This document shows positions 1-6,110 of a DNA stretch of 12,864 nt, in pieces (position 1 is the first letter of the stretch; each line of letters opens with the position of its first letter). The stretch is from Candidatus Hydrogenedentota bacterium. Lineage in GTDB: Bacteria > Hydrogenedentota > Hydrogenedentia > Hydrogenedentales > SCBR16-9. The stretch is taken from the NCBI GenBank assembly GCA_007116095.1, contig SKJD01000083.1, positions 1 to 12,864 of the forward strand. Reading direction: 5' to 3'. A model generated the notes under the pieces. That model did not search any database and was not told the DNA's origin. It saw nothing but the letters and a program-made list of their open reading frames with translations. A program made the translations under genes and the position numbers.

Positions 1-703
1 CATCTCGCCAGCCGTCGCCCCCTCGCGGGCTCCATTGAATCTGTGTGGCGCCGATGTCCTGCACGTTTACCTCATCCGTCACCCACACACCGAACCAACA
101 GCCAGCGTTTTCCAGGGCGCCCGGATTTAAGGTGACACGCCGTTGGTGGTTGGGCCACCAGATGGTGGTAATGAACTGGACGTCCAACAACTGCCCACCG
201 GTGCGCACGGCGTAGGGCACGTAAATGTAGGAAGCCGGGATCGACAGCATGGCATTCATGCAATGCTGGGTACCGGTTTGTGTCGCCAGTTGTCCGAGGC
301 GCTGAATTTGGGCCGAGTAGTCCTCTTCCACCCCATAGCCCTGACCGCCGCCCGTCGGGCTGTAGTCCGCGCGGGAGTCTGACGGGCAGATGGCGATACT
401 CGGATCATTCCAGTAATCCGGATACATGCTCTCGCCCGAGAAGCCCTGCATCCAGGCGCGTTGCTGTTGGCCGTCATAGGGCATCGTCGTGATGCCCGGC
501 GGGAAATGGCCGCTGCGGTTCTCGCCCGAGTACATCTTGAACACCAGGCCCCACTGCTTGAGGTTGTTGGCGCAAGAAGCGCGTCGGGCCGCTTCCCGGG
601 CCCGTGCAAGCGCCGGCAGCAGGATAGCCGCCAAAATTCCGATGATGGCAATCACCACCAACAGTTCGATCAAGGTGAAGCCGTGTCGTTTCACTTTCAT
701 CAT
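1..703 (-). CDS. DUF1559-type pseudopilin (prepilin-like protein), C-terminus outside window
   Basis: The minus-strand frame is open from the ATG at 703 to the left edge: 234 codons with no stop, and partial because the end lies outside the window. A GGAGGA ribosome site (711-716) sits 7 bases before the ATG. Residues 1-7 are a short basic leader, followed by the type IV prepilin cleavage motif G-FTLIE (residues 8-13) and a hydrophobic helix to about residue 32. Next come [20 protein letters not shown] and a globular part rich in Trp, Gly and Tyr. Family knowledge: such proteins are cleaved by a PilD-type peptidase and inserted in the inner membrane; they are massively paralogous in PVC-group genomes and mostly of unknown function. 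The usual C-terminal H-X9-DG motif would lie beyond the edge. It is divergent from the AraC-type regulator, 242 bases away. The family call is firm; the role is unknown. Confidence 0.9.
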   Translation of the reverse strand, partial: MMKVKRHGFTLIELLVVIAIIGILAAILLPALARAREAARRASCANNLKQWGLVFKMYSGENRSGHFPPGITTMPYDGQQQRAWMQGFSGESMYPDYWNDPSIAICPSDSRADYSPTGGGQGYGVEEDYSAQIQRLGQLATQTGTQHCMNAMLSIPASYIYVPYAVRTGGQLLDVQFITTIWWPNHQRRVTLNPGALENAGCWFGVWVTDEVNVQDIGATQIQWSPRGGDGWRD

Positions 704-793
704 AATACCGTCCTCCAAAGTATGCAACGATTGCGACAGATTCACAATATATCCATCTTCACACAAAGATAGCATGAAACCGTAAAAGTTACC

Positions 794-822
794 TTGACAA
801 TATTGCTAAGATATAGCACAAT
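794..822 (+). promoter_or_regulatory. Candidate sigma70-type promoter of the AraC-type regulator
   Basis: A perfect TTGACA (794-799) and CACAAT (817-822, four of six matches to TATAAT) are separated by 17 bases. It reads toward the regulator start at 946, leaving a leader of roughly 115 bases. Both boxes are overlaid by the ACAATATTGC repeats described separately. This is a motif match only; no transcript data. Confidence 0.5.
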
Positions 823-827
823 ATTGC
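797..827 (+). promoter_or_regulatory. Two 10-bp direct repeats, 21 bp apart: candidate regulator operator
   Basis: ACAATATTGC occurs at 797-806 and again, identically, at 818-827, a period of 21 bp or two helical turns. Each copy contains the palindrome CAATATTG. The first overlaps the -35 box and the second the -10 box of the candidate promoter. A shorter match, ACAATAT, lies at 744-750. The araI1/I2 half-sites bound by AraC also have a 21-bp centre-to-centre spacing, so autoregulation by the adjacent AraC-family protein is a reasonable inference. Binding is unproven. Confidence 0.5.
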
Positions 828-945
828 CACTGATTAAACGATTTTTTCAAAGTCTCCGCATAAACACAATTTGTCTCATATTGCGCAACGACGGCGGCAG
901 GCGCGGATGAATCCGAAAGGTAGCGCGGGAAATGGAGGATTGCCC

Positions 946-1866
946 ATGCTGAAGCATGTCTGGACCGCTCGGGAGGTTTTCGCCCGACCGAATTTTCCGC
1001 TGGGCGTGCGCTACGCCTACCCCCAACCGCCGGAACCCCTGCATACCCACGATCGCTTTTCCGAGCTGGTTATCGTCTACGATGGTGCGGGCAAACACAT
1101 CACGGGGGAAGAAATCTACCCGGTACAATCCGGGGACTGTTTCGTCATTACCGGCAACCGCAATCACGGCTACACGGACATCAACAACCTGCACCTGGTC
1201 AATGTGTTGTTTGACCATGGGCACATCCTCGAGCGCATACCACATATCCAAAAACTGCCCGCCTACCATGTGCTGTTCTGTCTGGAACCCCGATACCGCA
1301 ACCGACACCAATTCGAAAGCCGCCTGCACCTGGGACCGGAAGCCCTGGGACATGTGCTGAACCTGGTAGGCACATTAAAACAAGAGTTGGACCTACACCA
1401 TCCGGGCTACGAATTCATGGCCACAAGCCTGTTCATGCAGATTGTCGGCCATCTCTGCCGCTGCTACACCCACAGCAGCGACACCAAGGCCCACAGCCTG
1501 ATGCGGATGGGCAAGGTGCTGGGTTATATGCAAAGCCATTACCGACGCCCCATCAGTCTGGAAGAGCTGGTGGCGTACGCCGGGATGTCCAAACGCAGTT
1601 TCATGCGGGTATTCCATGAAGCCACCGGCCTCTCCCCCATCGACTACCTCATCCGTCTGCGCATAGCCAAGGCCTGCGCCCTGCTCGGGCATTCCAAGCA
1701 GTCAATTACCGAGATCGCCTACGAGGTCGGCTTCGAAGACAGCAACTACTTCACCCGCCAATTCAAGCGGGTCGTCGGTGAGTCGCCGGGCCGCTACCGA
1801 CAACACAGGCATGAGCATCCCATCACCCCGCCGCCCATACACATGCCCCTTACCACGCCCTTGTAA
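946..1866 (+). CDS. AraC-family transcriptional regulator, RhaS/RhaR-like (cupin plus double HTH)
   Basis: A 306-residue cytoplasmic DNA-binding regulator. The ATG at 946 is chosen because GGAGG (934-938) sits 7 bases upstream; in-frame starts at 871 (TTG) and 907 (ATG) lack a comparable site. Residues 30-90 form a sugar-sensing cupin with HTHDRFSELVIVYDGAG, GDCFVI and NLHLVNVLFD, closely resembling the arabinose/rhamnose-sensing domains of E. coli RhaS and RhaR. The C-terminal AraC domain has two helix-turn-helix units: about 204-225 (ISLEELVAYAGMSKRSFMRVF) and about 252-275 (SITEIAYEVGFEDSNYFTRQF), ending in GESPGRYR. A Pro/His-rich tail of about 20 residues follows. It lies 205 bases upstream of, and co-directional with, a GH78-like rhamnosidase, so a rhamnose-type ligand is likely but inferred. 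The 21-bp-spaced repeats over its own promoter suggest autoregulation. Confidence 0.92.
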   Translation: MLKHVWTAREVFARPNFPLGVRYAYPQPPEPLHTHDRFSELVIVYDGAGKHITGEEIYPVQSGDCFVITGNRNHGYTDINNLHLVNVLFDHGHILERIPHIQKLPAYHVLFCLEPRYRNRHQFESRLHLGPEALGHVLNLVGTLKQELDLHHPGYEFMATSLFMQIVGHLCRCYTHSSDTKAHSLMRMGKVLGYMQSHYRRPISLEELVAYAGMSKRSFMRVFHEATGLSPIDYLIRLRIAKACALLGHSKQSITEIAYEVGFEDSNYFTRQFKRVVGESPGRYRQHRHEHPITPPPIHMPLTTPL

Positions 1867-2071
1867 GGTAACGGAAAAATCCCGATACGACCACATTTGC
1901 AACGGGTTTCCAGCGCAATCTCATTGGCGAAACTTCCCCACGACATAGTACAATCGGCAAAGCATTCCTCGATGCGGGGATGCCATGCAAAGCTCCGGGG
2001 GTAAAACATGGCCAGGCCACATCCAGGTATGGACACCGCTGTAGTCTCGTCAAGCGATTTAAGGAATATCC
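1867..2071 (+). promoter_or_regulatory. Intergenic region between regulator and GH78-like gene, weak promoter candidate
   Basis: This 205-base gap has no gene. A possible promoter is TTGGCG (1924-1929) and TACAAT (1949-1954), but the 19-base spacing is long. Downstream, GCAAAGC occurs at 1957-1963 and 1987-1993, 30 bp apart. A 7-bp stem with one G-U pair (1962-1968 with 1977-1983, 8-base loop) lies between them. These could be operator or leader elements for the glycosidase gene. None is strong, and co-transcription with the regulator is equally possible because no terminator is visible. Confidence 0.25.
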
Positions 2072-3730
2072 ATGAACAATCCGAAAGCATTAAGCGCCAT
2101 AGATCCCAGGATACGCGTTTATGTACCGCCCGTAGCCGTTGTCTGGCAAAGCACGGGCGACGCGGCGTCCGGCGCGGAACACCTGCTCCAGCCAGGGAGC
2201 GGCTCCTGTCACTTGCGCTATAAAAGCAACTCGAAAGCTGCGCCAGGCATACTCCTCGATTTTGGCCGGGAACTACACGGCGGGATCGTCATCTATAACG
2301 GCATGACTCCGAAACAAGAGGCGGTCCCTGTGCGGGTGCGCTTTGGCGAGTCGGTGGTGGAAGCCATGGAAACGCCGAACCAGGACCACGCCATCCACGA
2401 TCAGGAAATCCTGATCCCTTGGTATGGCTCGACGGAATTTGGCAATACCGGCTTTCGCTTTGTCCGGATCGACATGGTAAAACCCGGCGCCCATATCGAG
2501 ATTAAGGAGTGCAAGGCGGCCTTTCTGCATCGCGACCTGCGCTATGTCGGCAGCTTCCGTTGCAGCGATGAACGGCTGAACAAGATTTGGGACGTCGGCG
2601 CCTACACGGTCCACCTCTGCATGCAGGACATGCTCTGGGACGGTATCAAACGGGATCGCCTGCCGTGGATCGGCGACGCCCACCCCGAGACGATGATCAT
2701 CAACAGCGTCTTTGAGAAGGACAACAGCGTCCCGCGCACACTGGACTATGTCCGGGACGAGACCCCACTGCCAAACTGGATGAACGGGATCAGCTCCTAT
2801 TCCATATGGTGGATTCTGACCCACAGCGCCTGGTACCTCTACCGGGGTGACCTTGCATATCTCAAGGAACAGCGGGAATATCTGACAGACCTGATCGACC
2901 TGCTCCTGGAGCATATCGGCGAAGACAACCAGGAAATACTGAGTGGTTTCCGCTTCCTGGACTGGCCCAGCAGCGAAGACCCCGCAGCCACGCATACCGG
3001 CCTGCATTGTCTGATGATAATGGCGTTTCGGGACGGCGCGGCGCTCTGTGATGTTCTGGGAGAAAGCGCCTACCAGCAGAAAGCCCTGGAAGCCGCCGAT
3101 CGCATGATGACCTACACGCCGCCGCCGACCCAGGCGAAGCAGGCCAATGCCTTGCTGGCGCTCTCTGGGTTACGCGACTATACGGACATCAATGATGCGG
3201 TGTTGGCTGTCAATCCACTTCAAGGGATATCCACCTTCTACGGCTACTATGTCCTCCAGGCGCGCGCCAAAGCAGGCGACTACGAAGGCGCCCTGGAAGT
3301 CATCCGCAGCTACTGGTACAAAATGCTCGAACTGGGCGCCACGACCTTCTGGGAAGACTTCAACCTGGACTGGACCCAAGGTGAAGTGATCGGCATCGAC
3401 CAGCTCGTTCCGGAAGGCGCCACGAGCATCCACCGGGATTTCGGCAATTTCTGCTACAAAGGGCTGCGCCACAGCCTCTGCCATGGTTGGGCGGGCGGCC
3501 CGACGGCCTGGATGAGTGAGCATATTCTGGGGGTGCGTCCGCTGGAGCCGGGCTGTAAGACCTTGCGGATCGATCCCCACCTGGCCGACCTGGACTTTGC
3601 CGAAGGCAGTTTCCCGACTCCGCTGGGTCCGGTGACGGTCAGGCATGAAAAAACCGCAAGCGGTGAAATCACTTCACACTGGGAGGCGCCTGAGGGCATC
3701 CGGATCGTCACTTCGGAAGCGGAACTGTAA
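2072..3730 (+). CDS. Alpha-L-rhamnosidase-like six-hairpin glycoside hydrolase (GH78-type)
   Basis: A 552-residue protein with no signal peptide, so probably cytoplasmic, acting on imported rhamnosides. ATG 2072 follows AAGGAA (2061-2066) with 5 bases between. Residues about 60-150 look like the N-terminal beta-sandwich (LDFGRELHGG, then NTGFRFVRI). The (alpha/alpha)6 barrel runs from about 160 to 490 and carries D190-GIK-R194-D195-RLPW-IG-D202, D297-W and TTFWE428. The last about 50 residues (TPLGPVTVRHE onward) match the GH78 C-terminal beta domain. The D-x4-acid-x6-D spacing matches the Asp567/Glu572/Asp579 set I recall for Bacillus RhaB, with Asp195 replacing the general-acid Glu; Glu428 would be the second carboxylate. 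At 552 residues it is short for GH78, usually 700 or more. The neighbouring RhaS-like regulator supports a rhamnoside role. Activity on another sugar remains possible. Confidence 0.82.
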   Translation: MNNPKALSAIDPRIRVYVPPVAVVWQSTGDAASGAEHLLQPGSGSCHLRYKSNSKAAPGILLDFGRELHGGIVIYNGMTPKQEAVPVRVRFGESVVEAMETPNQDHAIHDQEILIPWYGSTEFGNTGFRFVRIDMVKPGAHIEIKECKAAFLHRDLRYVGSFRCSDERLNKIWDVGAYTVHLCMQDMLWDGIKRDRLPWIGDAHPETMIINSVFEKDNSVPRTLDYVRDETPLPNWMNGISSYSIWWILTHSAWYLYRGDLAYLKEQREYLTDLIDLLLEHIGEDNQEILSGFRFLDWPSSEDPAATHTGLHCLMIMAFRDGAALCDVLGESAYQQKALEAADRMMTYTPPPTQAKQANALLALSGLRDYTDINDAVLAVNPLQGISTFYGYYVLQARAKAGDYEGALEVIRSYWYKMLELGATTFWEDFNLDWTQGEVIGIDQLVPEGATSIHRDFGNFCYKGLRHSLCHGWAGGPTAWMSEHILGVRPLEPGCKTLRIDPHLADLDFAEGSFPTPLGPVTVRHEKTASGEITSHWEAPEGIRIVTSEAEL

Positions 3731-3780
3731 CATAGCCTTATGCCGCCATCCACCGGGCGAGAACAATAAATTCAATAATT

Positions 3781-3819
3781 CAGGCTGTCCCTGTCAATCT
3801 GATATAATGGGGCAGCCTG
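3781..3819 (+). promoter_or_regulatory. Extended -10 promoter inside an inverted repeat, upstream of MATE gene
   Basis: TGATATAAT (3800-3808) is a perfect extended -10 element (TGn plus TATAAT); no good -35 is visible. It sits in the 17-base loop of an inverted repeat: CAGGCTGTCCC (3781-3791) pairs with GGGGCAGCCTG (3809-3819), 10 of 11 positions. AATGGGGCAGC (3806-3816) recurs as a direct repeat at 3862-3872. The layout suits a repressor operator flanking the -10; a transcript hairpin is the alternative, but no T-run follows. The leader to the MATE start would be about 205 bases. Confidence 0.45.
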
Positions 3820-3900
3820 GATTGTTACCAACCCCTTCCTGTGTAAAGTCACACGCCTGGCAATGGGGCAGCTACCCAGTCGTATCGCCACAAAAATCGT

Positions 3901-4023
3901 ATGTCTTGCCCAAATTTCTATTGCCTATGGGAACCCTTCCACTGCGGTTTTCTGGCAGGACATCCAACCCACTGGAAAACCTGCAATACCGGGGGAGATC
4001 ACTTGCAGTTTAGCAGTTCATGA
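3901..4023 (+). CDS. Possible 40-residue leader ORF overlapping the MATE start
   Basis: An ATG at 3901 opens a 40-codon frame whose TGA (4021-4023) overlaps the MATE ATG (4020-4022) as ATGA. The peptide is rich in Cys (residues 3, 8, 15, 28) and His (14, 21, 24, 34), with two Trp. No clear ribosome site precedes 3901. However, GGGGGAG (3991-3997) lies 5 bases before an in-frame TTG at 4003, which would give a six-residue peptide ending at the same TGA. The MATE gene has no Shine-Dalgarno at a normal distance, so translational coupling would explain its initiation. I recognise no family; it may be chance. Confidence 0.25.
   Translation: MSCPNFYCLWEPFHCGFLAGHPTHWKTCNTGGDHLQFSSS
3981..4008 (+). 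promoter_or_regulatory. Hairpin enclosing the only Shine-Dalgarno-like sequence before MATE
   Basis: CTGCAA (3981-3986) and TTGCAG (4003-4008) are perfectly complementary. Their 16-base loop holds GGGGGAG (3991-3997), the sole purine-rich ribosome-site candidate near the MATE start at 4020. At 22 bases from that ATG it is too far to act directly. It may serve a short leader peptide or be controlled by the hairpin. A 6-bp stem alone is modest evidence. Confidence 0.3.
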
Positions 4024-5441
4024 AGAAATTTGACACCGAAATTGTGTCCGGCAGCGTGCTCCGGTCCGTCTGGAAACTCGCCTGGCCGGTCATATTGCTC
4101 AACCTGACCAATGGGGTCCACAGCTTTGCGGACCACATTATGATCGGGCGCTTTGTCGAATCACAAGACAACGCGGCGAATGCGGCGGTGGGTGTGGCCT
4201 GGCAGGTGTTTCTGGTGATGGTGGTTTTTGTCGCCTCCATCTTCCACGGGATGAATGTGCTGGTGGCGCGCTACGCCGGGCGCCAGGAACGCGAGAAAAT
4301 GAGCGAGGTCGTCTACCACTCATTCCTCGCGGCCCTCTTTGTCCTCGTGTTTGTGGCCGGGCCGGTGGGCTACTTTTCAGCCCCCTGGCTACTCCAGTTC
4401 GTCTCTGCCGACGAGGAAGTGATGCGGCACGCCCTCCCTTACCTGCGCATCCTCTTCACCAGCGGCGCCGGCATCTTTCTGGTCTTCATGTTCACCGGCG
4501 CCTTTCATGCCTCCGGTGAACCCAAGGTGCCCCTGATGCTGGGCTTTCTAAGCACCATCATGAACGTCGTGATCAGCTATTTTCTGATCACCGGCTACGG
4601 CCCCTTTCCGACACTGGGCGTCAATGGCGCCGCCATCGGCACCGTGATCGCGCCCTTCTTCAGCGTGGCTATTGCCATCTCCCTGATTATGCGGGGCAAG
4701 GTCCTGATACGCCCACCCAAGAAGTATGTGTTCCTCCCCGACTGGAACATACTGCGGGTATCGCTCCGTATCGGCATTCCCTCGGGTATCCAGGGCGTGC
4801 TACTCAATATCGGCGGGGTGTTCCTGATGGTCTTTGTCGCCTCCCTGGGCGCTGCGGCCCAGGCTGCCTACACCATCTGCTACGGTCAACTCTTTGCCAT
4901 TATTACCTGGGCTTCCTTCGGTTTGCGCGCCGCTTCGGCCACAGTTATGGGGCAGAACATCGGCGCCGGGGATCCCGAGCGCGGGAAACGGGCCGTTGCC
5001 GTTGCTGCGTATCTCGGCACCGGCTGGGCCATCTTACTCGGCCTGGTATTCTACCAATTTCCAGAATTTCTGCTCGGCCTCTTTGACGCATCGGAGGGCC
5101 CCGTCTTTTACTACGGCAGCTCGTTACTGAATTACCTCAGCCTCTCCGGCATCGCCGTCGCCGTCACCCTCGCGCTCACCGGCGGCTTACAGGGAGCTGG
5201 CGCCACGAAAATCCCGATGTACATCGCCTTCCTCACGCAGATCGTCATCCTGCTGGGTTTCTGCGGCTTTTTTTATGCGATCGACGCCCTCAGCGCGGAA
5301 ATTGTCTGGCTGAGCATCCTGATCAGCCATACCAGCCGTCTCTTCCTGACCTTCCTGGTCTTTCGCACCAACGCCTGGATACATACCAAGGTGGAAATAA
5401 GCAACCTGGACGATGACGCCGACAGTTCGCTGCCCACCTGA
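4020..5441 (+). CDS. MATE-family multidrug/cation efflux transporter
   Basis: A 473-residue integral inner-membrane protein that exports drugs or organic cations in exchange for Na+ or H+ (family knowledge). ATG 4020 is the first start after an in-frame TAG at 4011-4013. The N-terminus has the family pattern SGSVLRSVWKLAWPVILLNL, then FADHIMIGRF. The second half repeats it with SLRIGIPSGIQGVLLNIGG and the signature MGQNIGAGDPERGKRA (about 310-325), then TGGLQGAGATKIPM near 387-400. About twelve hydrophobic segments in two repeats, and the length, fit the 440-480 usual for MATE proteins. The acidic C-terminal tail DDDADSS is cytoplasmic by prediction. The gene stands alone, with its own promoter candidate about 210 bases upstream. 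The substrate cannot be read from sequence. Confidence 0.93.
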   Translation: MKKFDTEIVSGSVLRSVWKLAWPVILLNLTNGVHSFADHIMIGRFVESQDNAANAAVGVAWQVFLVMVVFVASIFHGMNVLVARYAGRQEREKMSEVVYHSFLAALFVLVFVAGPVGYFSAPWLLQFVSADEEVMRHALPYLRILFTSGAGIFLVFMFTGAFHASGEPKVPLMLGFLSTIMNVVISYFLITGYGPFPTLGVNGAAIGTVIAPFFSVAIAISLIMRGKVLIRPPKKYVFLPDWNILRVSLRIGIPSGIQGVLLNIGGVFLMVFVASLGAAAQAAYTICYGQLFAIITWASFGLRAASATVMGQNIGAGDPERGKRAVAVAAYLGTGWAILLGLVFYQFPEFLLGLFDASEGPVFYYGSSLLNYLSLSGIAVAVTLALTGGLQGAGATKIPMYIAFLTQIVILLGFCGFFYAIDALSAEIVWLSILISHTSRLFLTFLVFRTNAWIHTKVEISNLDDDADSSLPT

Positions 5442-5465
5442 TCCCCAAGCCGCCAGGGGCATGGT

Positions 5466-5891
5466 CTATTCCGTCAATTCCTCACCAGGTAACCGGGTTG
5501 GAATAATCAGACGATGTCCCCCGATCTTCCGGGTCAGATCGAGCACGGCAACCCCCTGTTGAAACGTGGCCCCTTCATCGCTACGCAGCACAATCGCGGC
5601 TTCGGGGTCGGCTTCCAGCAGCGCCCGCAAAGCCGTTTCCAGTTCCGGTAAATCCATCGCTTCCTGATCCAGGTAGTACTGCCCCGTTGCATCCACAAGC
5701 ACCTCATGCGGTCCCTGCTGCTGCTCGGTAGCACTCTCGGCGCGGGGCAGTTCAATATCGATGCCCAAATGCTCCCGGAACGTGGAAGAAACCATGAAGA
5801 ATATGAGCAACAAAAACATCACGTCAATCAGCGGCGTAATGTTGATGCTGGGCTTTTTGCGTTTGTTATGGGCGCCGAATATGCCGGACAT
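5466..5891 (-). CDS. exbD: ExbD/TolR-family biopolymer transport protein, orphan
   Basis: A 141-residue protein with one N-terminal membrane helix (about 20-38) and a periplasmic domain. The short basic cytoplasmic start is followed by INITPLIDVMFLLLIFFMV, where Asp23 is the conserved proton-pathway residue of ExbD and TolR. Family members work with ExbB/TolQ and a TonB/TolA protein to energise outer-membrane processes. No exbB-like gene lies on either side, so the partner must be encoded elsewhere. ATG 5891 is the first good start; the nearest AGGA is 13 bases upstream, so initiation may be weak. The gene converges with MATE (24 bases between the stops) and diverges from the sialidase-like gene. 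TolR, ExbD and AglS-type roles cannot be separated from this sequence. Confidence 0.92.
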   Translation of the reverse strand: MSGIFGAHNKRKKPSINITPLIDVMFLLLIFFMVSSTFREHLGIDIELPRAESATEQQQGPHEVLVDATGQYYLDQEAMDLPELETALRALLEADPEAAIVLRSDEGATFQQGVAVLDLTRKIGGHRLIIPTRLPGEELTE

Positions 5892-5963
5892 GCTTTATGT
5901 GCTTTCCTGTTCATTTCTGGGTCGCCATACAGTTCCACGACCCTTAACGTACCTGTAGCCTAC

Positions 5964-5992
5964 CGTATATTTTCAGTAAAAATCCATCGCAA
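5964..5992 (-). promoter_or_regulatory. Candidate promoter of the exbD-like gene
   Basis: Read on the minus strand, TTGCGA (5987-5992) and TATACG (5964-5969) are 17 bases apart; each matches four of six sigma70 consensus positions. The -10 lies about 72 bases before the exbD-like start at 5891. The 219-base divergent gap also holds a GCCCC/GGGGC hairpin (6056-6060 with 6069-6073) followed by CATAAT (6074-6079), a weak -10 candidate for the sialidase-like gene. Confidence 0.35.
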
Positions 5993-6110
5993 CGATGCGG
6001 CCGGGGCCATCAGCTTGAGCCCATATGGCAACTCCCTGTACGCTATTAACGGTTCGCCCCAACACTCAGGGGCCATAATATGAAGGATATAGCAGCACAG
6101 GAGACCCATT

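Noticed and set aside
871..945. Longer AraC-type start at TTG 871 or ATG 907
   Set aside because: The GGAGG 7 bases before ATG 946 and the cupin N-terminus favour 946.
3901..4019. Riboswitch (guanidine or similar) in the MATE leader
   Set aside because: Only a simple 6-bp hairpin is visible; no conserved riboswitch core could be recognised.
5443..5459. CCCC-N9-GGGG hairpin between the MATE and exbD-like stops, as terminator
   Set aside because: 4-bp stem without a T-run on either side.
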